DNA of 64,000 nucleotides from Neolewinella marina (lineage in GTDB: Bacteria > Bacteroidota > Bacteroidia > Chitinophagales > Saprospiraceae): contig NZ_PDLO01000001.1 in assembly GCF_002631205.1 (NCBI RefSeq), positions 558,001 through 622,000 of the forward strand, written 5' to 3'. The translations under genes were made by a program, and so were the position numbers. The notes beneath the pieces are model-generated. The model saw only the letters and a program-made list of their open reading frames with translations, had not been told where the DNA came from and ran no database searches. Shown here in pieces: positions 24,826 through 32,279 of the stretch. Within the stretch, counting starts at the first letter, position 1; each line of letters begins with the position of its first letter.

Positions 24826-26071
24826 CAATACGCCCTGGACCCCGGACGACGCCTTCTGGGATGAAGCGTGGGCCGATATGGAGACCCGCCTGGACCGCAA
24901 GCGCCGCTGGCGGATGCTGCTGCCCTTGCTGCTGCTCGTCGCCGTTATCGGGGCGGGGACGCTGGTGCTGTGGCCGGAGGTAGTGCCTGGTCCTCCGCCT
25001 CCCCCAAGCCCGATGGCATCGGTTCTTCAACCGGCCCCGGAGATGCCGAAGGCGACTACCCTACCTGCCCCGTCAATTGAGGATGCTGAGCTTGAGCAGG
25101 CCATTCAACCCTCCCCCCCGGCCGATCAAACCGGCACGGCCACCTCGAACGCCCGCCGTCAACCCACCTCTCCCCCTTCCCGGGCCGCTTCGCCGGGTAC
25201 CCCGGCACCCGCTCCGACAGCCAATGAAGTGCCTAATCCGGTGGAGTCCACTGCCCCGACACCGTCACCTCGAGAAGTTGCCGCCAGGGTTTCTGCCCTT
25301 CCCACCCTGTCTTTTACCCTGATCGAACCGGCGTTCAACTTCGACCCGCCGGTGGTTCGTGCTCGTACGGAGGAGATTATTCCGGTTCAACCGTTTCAGA
25401 CCCTCACCCTGGAGGCTGGGGCAACGACCTACCCAAACAGCTACTACCCCGGAGGGTACGTGGAATTGACGCGCCGCTTCCCTACCGGCCGGTGGTTCGT
25501 GCCCGTAGGGCTCCGTTACGACTACGGCCGCCGGGAAGTGACCACCTCCGGAATGGACGACCCCCAGGAACTGTTTGGGCCGAGTTACCCGGTACCCACC
25601 GCCGGCCTGAGCACCGCCCAGGCGCGGGAAGAGTTCCGCCAACCCCGTGAGCTGCAAACCCATACCCTGGCCGTCCGGACCGGCCTCGGTCGCCGTTTAT
25701 CCGGTCGGCTCACCCTCGAAGGGGGACTGCAGGGTGGTTACCTTATGGGGGGCTCCGGCCCTACCTACGCGGTACTGGATTCCGCGGGGGTAGTGTCAGT
25801 AACCGTGGCCGAGGAGCGGTTTAGCCGCTCGAATTATGGTGGTGGCGGGACCCAGTTCGATATGTCCGCCGGAGGCGGCGGCAACCGCTCGGTACTGAAT
25901 CCCGTGCTGAACCGCCTGTCGCTTTCTACCTGGCTGCGGGCAGATTACCGGCTGTCGGGGAACCTCCACCTCACCCTGGGCACCACCCGCCACCTCACCC
26001 CGGTGTACCGGGAAGGCAGTCCCGCCATGGAACGGCAGCGGCTGGAACTGGGCCTGCGCTGGGGGCGCTAG
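24815..26071 (+). CDS. membrane protein with cytoplasmic head, one TM, Pro-rich linker and barrel-like C-terminal domain (putative anti-sigma partner)
   Basis: A 418-residue protein. Residues 1-28 are a short cytoplasmic head (PWTPDDAFWDEAWADMETRL), 30-50 a transmembrane helix (MLLPLLLLVAVIGAGTLVLW), about 55-165 a Pro/Ser/Thr-rich linker, and about 185-418 a beta-rich domain with outer-membrane-barrel character (YPGGYVELTRRFPTG, WFVPVGLRYDYGRR, RLSGRLTLEGGLQGGYLMGG, LSTWLRADYRLSGNLHLTLG). The overlap with the sigma factor suggests it binds or senses for that factor. I cannot name the family. A single inner-membrane helix combined with a barrel-like domain spanning the periplasm is unusual and resembles transenvelope signalling designs. 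Confidence 0.6.
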   Translation: MPDSNTPWTPDDAFWDEAWADMETRLDRKRRWRMLLPLLLLVAVIGAGTLVLWPEVVPGPPPPPSPMASVLQPAPEMPKATTLPAPSIEDAELEQAIQPSPPADQTGTATSNARRQPTSPPSRAASPGTPAPAPTANEVPNPVESTAPTPSPREVAARVSALPTLSFTLIEPAFNFDPPVVRARTEEIIPVQPFQTLTLEAGATTYPNSYYPGGYVELTRRFPTGRWFVPVGLRYDYGRREVTTSGMDDPQELFGPSYPVPTAGLSTAQAREEFRQPRELQTHTLAVRTGLGRRLSGRLTLEGGLQGGYLMGGSGPTYAVLDSAGVVSVTVAEERFSRSNYGGGGTQFDMSAGGGGNRSVLNPVLNRLSLSTWLRADYRLSGNLHLTLGTTRHLTPVYREGSPAMERQRLELGLRWGR

Positions 26072-26146
26072 GCCGGCGAAGGGAAGGTCCTTGTTCTCAC
26101 ATGCTTATAGGGAGGCCAACGACTGCCTCCTTCCCGCCAGCCTTCG

Positions 26147-26154
26147 TACCTTTG
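26147..26154 (+). promoter_or_regulatory. -7 box before the 133-residue conserved protein gene
   Basis: TACCTTTG is an exact match to TAnnTTTG and ends 22 bases before the ATG at 26177. A CTG stands at the -33 distance (26123-26125). It probably drives the unit from 26177 through the cysteine desulfurase at 29018. Confidence 0.55.
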
Positions 26155-26176
26155 CGGCCCAATTGCAGACCGCTCT

Positions 26177-26578
26177 ATGAAAGAAGACATAGCAACACCC
26201 GAAGTAACCGACGTAGCCGTGGCCGCGGTACCTCGCCAGGAGGCCGGGGAGGAGCTGTGGGATATCTACCTGATCAACCTGCGGCAGGAACCGATGGAGA
26301 ACATCCTGGTCACCAGTCAGGGCTACGGCAGCATCGACGGCGTGGACAAGACGACAACCGTACTGCGCCACTTCCACCAGAAGCTGGAGGCCCAGGATTC
26401 CCTGAAGCTTGAACCCATCCAGCCCTCGCTCTTCGCGATCACGAACGAGTACTGGGTCAGTTTCAACAACGGGAAGCACATGCTGGACAAGCGGTACACC
26501 TTCCCGGCGGGCACCATTAGCCAGGAGTCGCTCACCGAGTTGCCCGTACTGGGCCGCCCCGGAGTGATGATGCAATGA
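26177..26578 (+). CDS. conserved hypothetical protein, 133 residues
   Basis: A small soluble alpha/beta protein. EELWDIYLINLRQEPMENIL, VTSQGYGSIDGVDKTTTVLR, IQPSLFAITNEYWVSFNNG and KRYTFPAGTISQESLTEL make up nearly its whole length. It looks like a protein common to Bacteroidota that I recognise only as conserved and uncharacterised. It is the first gene after a strong -7 box and overlaps the acyl-CoA thioesterase gene by four bases (ATGA), so the two are translated together. Confidence 0.65.
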   Translation: MKEDIATPEVTDVAVAAVPRQEAGEELWDIYLINLRQEPMENILVTSQGYGSIDGVDKTTTVLRHFHQKLEAQDSLKLEPIQPSLFAITNEYWVSFNNGKHMLDKRYTFPAGTISQESLTELPVLGRPGVMMQ

Positions 26579-27102
26579 GCCGGCCGCTGCCCAAGCGCGT
26601 GGCGGAGAGTTTTACGACGATGTCGGAACTCGTCATGCCCAACGATACCAACCCCCAGGACAACCTCATGGGCGGTAACATGCTGCGGTGGATGGACATC
26701 TGCTGTGCCATCTGCGCCGGCAAGCACTGCGCCCGCCCCGTGGTGACGGCCAGCGTCGACAACGTGGCCTTCAAGAGCGCGATCAAGAACGGTGAGGTAA
26801 TCACCCTGGAAGCCAGCGTTACCCGCGCCTTCAACACCAGTATTGAGGTCTACGTCGAGGTCTTCGCCGCCACCATGCAGGGTACCCACCCCCGGCGGAC
26901 CCACCATGCCTACTTCACCTTCGTTGCCCTGGACAAGGACCATGGGTCGCCCGTACAGGTGCCCGAACTGATCCCCCTCACCGAAATGGAACAGCAGCGC
27001 TACACCGATGCCCTGCGGCGCCGGGAGCTCCGGCTGGTACTGGCCGGCCGGCTGAAGCCGGAGCAAGCCCCCCACCTCCAGGAGCTGTTCCGCCCCCAAT
27101 AA
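26575..27102 (+). CDS. acyl-CoA thioesterase, hotdog fold
   Basis: A 175-residue YciA/BACH-type thioesterase hydrolysing acyl-CoA to free acid and CoA in the cytoplasm. Diagnostic segments are MPNDTNPQDNLMGGNMLRWM, the hotdog helix with ICAGKHCARPVVTASVDNVAF, and ITLEASVTRAFNTSIEVYVEV; THHAYFTFVALD closes the fold. The catalytic Asn/Asp (NPQDNLMGG) is present. The ATG overlaps the stop of the preceding gene. The fadBA operon lies 24 kb away, so no direct operon link to beta-oxidation is seen. Confidence 0.87.
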   Translation: MSRPLPKRVAESFTTMSELVMPNDTNPQDNLMGGNMLRWMDICCAICAGKHCARPVVTASVDNVAFKSAIKNGEVITLEASVTRAFNTSIEVYVEVFAATMQGTHPRRTHHAYFTFVALDKDHGSPVQVPELIPLTEMEQQRYTDALRRRELRLVLAGRLKPEQAPHLQELFRPQ

Positions 27103-27115
27103 ACCTCCCCCGATC

Positions 27116-27889
27116 ATGACCATCGCGACCTACAACGTCAACGGAATCCGCGCGGCCCTCCGCAAGGGACTCGCCGAATGGGCCGCCACCGTAGACGTGG
27201 ACATCCTCTGCCTCCAGGAAACCAAGGCCGCCCCCGAGCAGGTCGAACTGGACGCACTGGCCGCCGTAGGCTACACCCACGCCGCCTGGCACAGTGCCAC
27301 CAGCAAGAAGGGCTACTCCGGCGTCCTGACGCTGAGCAAGCAGGCCCCCGACCGGGTGGTAGAAGGCTGTCAGCTCGAGGTATACGACTGCGAGGGACGC
27401 GTAATCCGCACCGATCACGGCGACCTGACCATCCTCAACTGTTACTTCCCCAACGGGGGTCAAGGCGATCACCGTCAGGAGTATAAGTACCGCTTCCTCG
27501 ATGATTTCCTCGAGTTTGTGCTGGAGCTGCAGCAGACCCGCCCCAACCTGCTGGTCGTAGGCGATTACAACATCGCCCACCACGAGATTGACCTCCACGC
27601 CCCGAAACGCAACGAGAACACCACCGGCTTCCTGCCGGAGGAGCGGGCCTGGATGACGAAGTGGTTTGAAAAGACGGGCTTTGTTGACGCCTTCCGCTAC
27701 CTTCATCCCGAGGAGGTCACCTACAGCTGGTGGAGCTACCGCGCCAACGCCCGCAACAACAACAAGGGCTGGCGCATCGATTACCACAGCTACCCCGCTG
27801 CCCTGGCCGACCGCATCGTCCGCGTGGAACACCTCAAGGACGCCCTGCACTCCGATCATTGCCCTATCCTTATCGAATTAACCGACTGA
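27116..27889 (+). CDS. xth: exodeoxyribonuclease III
   Basis: A 257-residue AP endonuclease/3'-phosphodiesterase of the EEP fold that acts in base-excision repair. The signatures are ATYNVNGIRAALRKGLAEW, VDILCLQETK (metal-binding Glu), YFPNGG, VVGDYNIAHHEIDLHAPK (catalytic Asp/Asn), YSWWSYR, GWRIDYH and the final SDHCPILIEL with the catalytic His. Length matches the family. The preceding gene ends 13 bases upstream and the cysteine desulfurase starts 4 bases downstream. Confidence 0.95.
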   Translation: MTIATYNVNGIRAALRKGLAEWAATVDVDILCLQETKAAPEQVELDALAAVGYTHAAWHSATSKKGYSGVLTLSKQAPDRVVEGCQLEVYDCEGRVIRTDHGDLTILNCYFPNGGQGDHRQEYKYRFLDDFLEFVLELQQTRPNLLVVGDYNIAHHEIDLHAPKRNENTTGFLPEERAWMTKWFEKTGFVDAFRYLHPEEVTYSWWSYRANARNNNKGWRIDYHSYPAALADRIVRVEHLKDALHSDHCPILIELTD

Positions 27890-27893
27890 GCCC

Positions 27894-29018
27894 TTGAACC
27901 GCATTTTCCTCGACAACGCCGCCACCACCCCCATTGACCCCGAAGTCCTCACGGCCATGGTGGAGGTCATGCAATCCACCTTCGGCAACCCCTCCAGCAT
28001 CCACGCCGAGGGGCGCAAGGCCCGCAGCCTGATCGAGGCGGCCCGCAAAACGGTGGCCAACGCCCTGAACTGCAGCATCGGAGAAATTTTCTTCACCTCC
28101 GGCGGTACCGAGGCCAACAACATGGCCCTGAAGAACGCCGTGCGCGACCTTGGCGTGAAGCGCATCATCTCTTCTCCCCTGGAGCACCACTGCGTGCTTC
28201 ACAGCCTGGAGGCCATCGCCGCCACCGGGGCCGCGGAAGTAGAAATGGTGAATATCGACGAGCGGGGGCACGTTGACCTGGCCGACCTGCGCCGCCGGCT
28301 GGAGGAGCAGTCTGCGGATACCCTCGTCAGCCTGATGCACTCCAACAACGAAATCGGCAACCTGCTGCCGCTGCAGGAGGTCGCCGACCTCTGCGGCGAA
28401 TTCGGGGTGTACTTCCACTGCGATACGGTGCAGACGATGGGCTACTTCCCCATCGACCTGGAGAAGACCCGGGTGTCCTTCCTTTCCGGCTCGGCCCACA
28501 AGTTCTACGGGCCCAAGGGCGTGGGCTTTGTGTACATCAACAACGACAACCACATCAAGCCCTACCTCGACGGCGGCGCCCAGGAACGCAACATGCGCGG
28601 CGGTACGGAGAACGTCTATGGCATCGTTGGCCTGGCCAAGGCCCTTGAGCGGGCGGTGGAAGAACGCGAGGAGCGCCGCAACCAAATGGAGTCCGTCAAG
28701 CAGTACATGATGGAGCGACTGCGGGAAGTCTATCCGGAGGTACGCTTCAACGGCGACCCCTGCCGCAGCCACTACAAGGTGCTGTCGGTGAGCTTCCCGG
28801 AATCTCCCAAAGGGGACCTCTTACTCATGAACCTGGACCTGGCGGGCATCTCCGCCAGCGGGGGCTCGGCCTGCTCCAGCGGCATCGACGTGGGCAGCCA
28901 CGTGGTGGGCCACCTCCACCCGGACTCCAAGCGGCACACCATCCGCTTCAGCTTCAGCCACCACAACACCCGCGAGCAGGTGGACTACGTAGTGGAGAAG
29001 CTGGCGGCGATGCTGTAG
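27894..29018 (+). CDS. cysteine desulfurase family protein (NifS/IscS-like)
   Basis: A 374-residue PLP enzyme that takes sulfur from cysteine for Fe-S clusters or other thio-cofactors. It starts with a TTG (MNRIFLDNAATTPIDPEV). The PLP lysine is Lys203 in SGSAHKFYGPKGVGF; the cofactor-binding His is in SPLEHHCVLHSLE; the catalytic Cys327 lies in ASGGSACSSGIDVGSH, a short loop as in NifS/IscS rather than SufS. No IscU or SufU scaffold gene is adjacent. A large imperfect palindrome begins 17 bases after its stop. Confidence 0.9.
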   Translation: MNRIFLDNAATTPIDPEVLTAMVEVMQSTFGNPSSIHAEGRKARSLIEAARKTVANALNCSIGEIFFTSGGTEANNMALKNAVRDLGVKRIISSPLEHHCVLHSLEAIAATGAAEVEMVNIDERGHVDLADLRRRLEEQSADTLVSLMHSNNEIGNLLPLQEVADLCGEFGVYFHCDTVQTMGYFPIDLEKTRVSFLSGSAHKFYGPKGVGFVYINNDNHIKPYLDGGAQERNMRGGTENVYGIVGLAKALERAVEEREERRNQMESVKQYMMERLREVYPEVRFNGDPCRSHYKVLSVSFPESPKGDLLLMNLDLAGISASGGSACSSGIDVGSHVVGHLHPDSKRHTIRFSFSHHNTREQVDYVVEKLAAML

Positions 29019-29035
29019 GGGGGTGGTCCATGGTG

Positions 29036-29130
29036 AAGTGGTCGGACGATTAAGTCGTCCGACGAAAATTCATTGGACGACTTAGTGGTCTATGTGAAAT
29101 TCGTCGGACGACTAACCCGTCCGACCACTT
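29036..29130. repeat. 95-bp imperfect palindrome between cysteine desulfurase and gatB genes
   Basis: The outer arms (29036-29066 and 29100-29130) are 31-base inverted repeats with 28 matches; the outermost 13 bases (AAGTGGTCGGACG) are perfect. Each arm is itself a hairpin: GTCGGACGA/TCGTCCGAC at 29041-29063 with a 5-base loop, and GTCGGACG/CGTCCGAC at 29103-29125 with a 7-base loop. The centre carries another partial copy (TTGGACGACTTA). The structure ends 3 bases before the gatB -7 box. It looks like a small non-autonomous element or REP-type pair and could also act as a terminator. Confidence 0.75.
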
Positions 29131-29133
29131 ACT

Positions 29134-29141
29134 TATCTTCG
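29134..29141 (+). promoter_or_regulatory. -7 box of gatB
   Basis: TATCTTCG (TAnnTTCG type) ends only 7 bases before the ATG at 29149, so a leaderless or nearly leaderless mRNA is predicted. The region where a -33 would lie is inside the right arm of the palindrome and has no TTG. Confidence 0.4.
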
Positions 29142-29148
29142 CCAGCCT

Positions 29149-30576
29149 ATGACCACCTACGAAACCGTCATCGGCCTCGAGACCCACGTCCAGCTGGCTA
29201 CCGAATCGAAGGCCTTCTGCGACGACCGCAACGCCTTTGGAGCAGAACCCAACGCCCACATCAGCCCGGTCAGCCTGGGATACCCCGGCACCCTGCCCTT
29301 CCTGAACGAGCGGCAGGTAGCCTTCGCCGTCAAGCTGGGACTTGCCCTGGGCTGCCAGATCAATCGCCGCAGCACCTTCGACCGGAAGAACTACTTCTAC
29401 GCCGACCTGCCCAAGGGCTACCAGATTACCCAGGACGAAAGCCCCATTTGCGTTGGCGGCCAGCTGCCGATCCGGATCGCCGGAAGCGAACCACGCAGCA
29501 TTCAGCTTCACCACATCCACATGGAGGAGGACGCCGGGAAGTCGATCCACGCCGAGGGCCAGGACTTCAGTCAGGTCGACCTTAACCGCGCCGGCACCCC
29601 CCTGCTGGAGATCGTTACCGAACCCGACCTGCGTTCCGCCGAGGAGGTGGACGCCTTCATGAGCGGCATGCGCCAACTCGTGCGCTGGCTCGACATCAGC
29701 GACGGCAACATGGAAGAAGGCAGCCTGCGCTGTGACGTCAACATCAGCGTCCGCCCGGAAGGGCAATCCGCCTACGGCACCCGCTGCGAGATCAAGAACA
29801 TGAACTCGATGCGCTTCGCCCGCCGGGCCATTGCCTTCGAGGTAGACCGGCAGATTGCCCTGCTGGAATCCGGCGGCACCGTAGCCCAGCAAACCCGGCA
29901 ATTCGATCCGGAAAGTGGTACCACCTCCGCACTGCGGACCAAGGAAAATGCCCACGATTACCGCTACTTTCCCGATCCCGACCTGCCGCCGGTAGTGGTG
30001 AGCGAGGAAGACATCGCCCGGCTGCGCGCCGAAATCGGCACCCTGCCCTGGGAAGCTTACGACGAACTCATCGCCCTGGGGCTCGACGCCGACGATGCCG
30101 CCCTCATCAGCGAGGACCGGCAGCGTTACGCAACCTTCCGCCGGTACGCCGCCGCTTCCCCGGCCGTTCCCGAACTGGCCAAGCTGTGGGTAAACCGCGT
30201 ACTGCCGCATACCCAGGATGCTGAGCCCGCCCTCACCCCCGCCCGCTTCGCCGCCCTCCAGCAGCTCATCGCCGAGGGTAAGGTAAGCGCCGCCAACGCC
30301 GCCTCCCGCCTGTTGCCCGACTTGCTCGACACCCCCGGCGATCCTGGAGAACGCGCTACTGCACTCGGCCTCATCCAGAACACCGACATCAATTTCCTGA
30401 GCGACATCGCCCGGGAGGTGGTCCAGGCCAATCCCCAAAAAGCTGCCGCCTACCGCAAGGGCAAGAAGGGGCTCATCGGCTTCTTCATGGGCGAGGTGAT
30501 GAAAAAAAGCGGAGGCGCTGCCGAGCCCCGGGAAACCCAGGCCCTGCTGCGGAATATCCTGGAGTCGCAAGCCTGA
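29149..30576 (+). CDS. gatB: Asp-tRNA(Asn)/Glu-tRNA(Gln) amidotransferase subunit B
   Basis: A 475-residue kinase/tRNA-binding subunit of GatCAB, which converts misacylated Glu-tRNA-Gln or Asp-tRNA-Asn. Family features in order: YETVIGLETHVQLATESKAF, SPVSLGYPGTLPFLNE, RKNYFYADLPKGYQITQ, HIHMEEDAGKS, DLNRAGTPLLEIVTEPDL, GSLRCDVNISVRP, EIKNMNSMRFARRAI, and RTKENAHDYRYFPDPDLPP. The C-terminal YqeY-like tail (about 330-475) ends in a Gly-rich segment typical of the family. gatA and gatC are not adjacent. Copy E of the dispersed element starts immediately after its stop. Confidence 0.96.
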   Translation: MTTYETVIGLETHVQLATESKAFCDDRNAFGAEPNAHISPVSLGYPGTLPFLNERQVAFAVKLGLALGCQINRRSTFDRKNYFYADLPKGYQITQDESPICVGGQLPIRIAGSEPRSIQLHHIHMEEDAGKSIHAEGQDFSQVDLNRAGTPLLEIVTEPDLRSAEEVDAFMSGMRQLVRWLDISDGNMEEGSLRCDVNISVRPEGQSAYGTRCEIKNMNSMRFARRAIAFEVDRQIALLESGGTVAQQTRQFDPESGTTSALRTKENAHDYRYFPDPDLPPVVVSEEDIARLRAEIGTLPWEAYDELIALGLDADDAALISEDRQRYATFRRYAAASPAVPELAKLWVNRVLPHTQDAEPALTPARFAALQQLIAEGKVSAANAASRLLPDLLDTPGDPGERATALGLIQNTDINFLSDIAREVVQANPQKAAAYRKGKKGLIGFFMGEVMKKSGGAAEPRETQALLRNILESQA

Positions 30577-30577
30577 C

Positions 30578-30598
30578 CACGGACGCGGGTGCCGCCCC
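30578..30598 (-). repeat. dispersed GC-rich element, copy E, directly after gatB
   Basis: In the gene sense CACGGACGCGGGTGCCGCCC starts 2 bases after the gatB TGA. The reverse complement has the exact core GGCACCCGCG. Orientation relative to the stop codon is the same as in copies B and G. Confidence 0.6.
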
Positions 30599-30655
30599 AA
30601 CCGCAACCGCGCTGAACCATGGTCCGCCGCGCTCGGTTAGGCCAGAAAATTCCCC

Positions 30656-32197
30656 TTGCCCTACGCCCGCCTGCGCCTCATCCTCGGCGACCAACTCAAC
30701 GAAAACCACTCCTGGTTCCGGGAGGTGGACAACGCCACGGTGTATTGTCTCTTCGAGACCCACTCGGAAGCCACCTATACCCGCCACCACGTCCAAAAAA
30801 TCACCGGTTTCTTCCTGGCGATGCGCGCCTTCGCCAACCGGCTCCGTGAGTTGGGCCACCACGTCGTGTACCGATCGCTGGACGAAACACTGGCCGCCGG
30901 TCACCACTCAATTACCGATTGCGTAAGCCACCTGCGACGCGAACAGGAAAATCCCGCATTTGAATACCAGCTACCCGATGAATGGCGGTTGGACCAGGAG
31001 CTAAAACTATATTCGGAAAAGGCTGGAGGAGTAGCCTGCGACAGCGAGCATTTCCTTTCCGTCCGGGAGGACGTAGGGCGGTTGTTCGCAGACAAGCAGC
31101 GCTACCTGATGGAAACCTTCTACCGCGAAATGCGCCGCCGCCACGACATCCTCATGGACGCCAACGGGGAGCCCGCCACGGGGCAGTGGAATTACGACCA
31201 GGACAACCGGGGGCGCATCTCCGCGGAGGTGAGCATCCCGGAATCCCCCCGTTTCGAAAGAGATGGAGGGGAGATCGTCACCCTGCTGGAGCGGCACGGC
31301 ATCGCTACCATGGGTCGCATGCCCGGCAACCGCTTCACTTATCCGGTCACCCGCCGGGAGTGCCTAGAAGCCCTCTCGGACTTCTGCCGTCACAGACTGG
31401 TCCACTTCGGAACCTACCAGGACGCCATGACGACCCGTCATCCCCTGCTCTTCCACGCCAACCTGAGCTTCGCGATGAACACCAAGCTGCTTGGCCCCCG
31501 GGAGGTGATCGACGCCGCGATCAACGCCTGGCGGGAACGACCGGAAGAAATCACCATCAACCAGGTCGAGGGTTTCGTGCGGCAGATCCTGGGTTGGCGG
31601 GAATACATGCGTGGGGTGTACTGGGCGCAGATGCCGGAATTCGCCGAAGTCAACGCCCTGGACCACCGGGCTGACCTGCCGGAGTGGTATTGGACGGGGG
31701 ACACGAAGATGAACTGCCTCAGTCACGCCATCAATCAGAGCCTGGACCTGGCTTACGCCCACCACATCCAGCGGCTGATGATCACCGGGAATTTCGCCCT
31801 CATCCTAGGGGCCCACCCGGACGCCGTGGACGCCTGGTACCTGGGCGTGTACATCGACGCCATTGAGTGGGTGGAGATCACCAACACCCGGGGCATGAGC
31901 CAGCGGGCCGACGGGGGTCTCATCGCTACCAAGCCCTACTGCAGTTCCGCCAACTACATCAACAAGATGAGCGACTACTGCCGGGGTTGCCACTACGACC
32001 CCAAGCAACACACCGGGCCCCGGGCCTGCCCCTTCAACAGCCTGTACTGGGATTTCCTGGACCGCCACCGCGAGCGCTTGGGGAGTAATTACCGCATGGC
32101 CTTCATGTACAAGGGGTGGGAGCGCAAGGGCGGCGAACAGCAGGCGGCCATCCTGGAACGGGCGGCCTGGGTGAAGGCGCACGTGAATGAGCTGTAA
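30656..32197 (+). CDS. FeS-containing (6-4) photolyase/cryptochrome family protein (PhrB type)
   Basis: A 513-residue DNA photolyase of the bacterial FeS-BCP group, repairing UV photoproducts with FAD, a deazaflavin-like antenna and a 4Fe-4S cluster. It starts with TTG (MPYARLRLILGDQLNENHSW, family-typical). Conserved parts are TGQWNYDQDNRGRI, RMPGNRFTYPVTR and RQILGWREYMRGVYW. Four cysteines, 354, 442, 445 and 458 (KMNCLSH; SDYCRGCHYDP; RACPFN), have the spacing of the cluster ligands in Agrobacterium PhrB (350/438/441/454). His-rich WYLGVYIDAIEWVEITNTRG is present. It stands alone after copy E of the dispersed element. Confidence 0.9.
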   Translation: MPYARLRLILGDQLNENHSWFREVDNATVYCLFETHSEATYTRHHVQKITGFFLAMRAFANRLRELGHHVVYRSLDETLAAGHHSITDCVSHLRREQENPAFEYQLPDEWRLDQELKLYSEKAGGVACDSEHFLSVREDVGRLFADKQRYLMETFYREMRRRHDILMDANGEPATGQWNYDQDNRGRISAEVSIPESPRFERDGGEIVTLLERHGIATMGRMPGNRFTYPVTRRECLEALSDFCRHRLVHFGTYQDAMTTRHPLLFHANLSFAMNTKLLGPREVIDAAINAWRERPEEITINQVEGFVRQILGWREYMRGVYWAQMPEFAEVNALDHRADLPEWYWTGDTKMNCLSHAINQSLDLAYAHHIQRLMITGNFALILGAHPDAVDAWYLGVYIDAIEWVEITNTRGMSQRADGGLIATKPYCSSANYINKMSDYCRGCHYDPKQHTGPRACPFNSLYWDFLDRHRERLGSNYRMAFMYKGWERKGGEQQAAILERAAWVKAHVNEL

Positions 32198-32279
32198 TCC
32201 CGCCTGACTACGCGCCGAAGAAACGTGAACTGACAATCCGGGGGAAGTAAGCGCGTTTCCAGGGGTACACACCCCGCCA

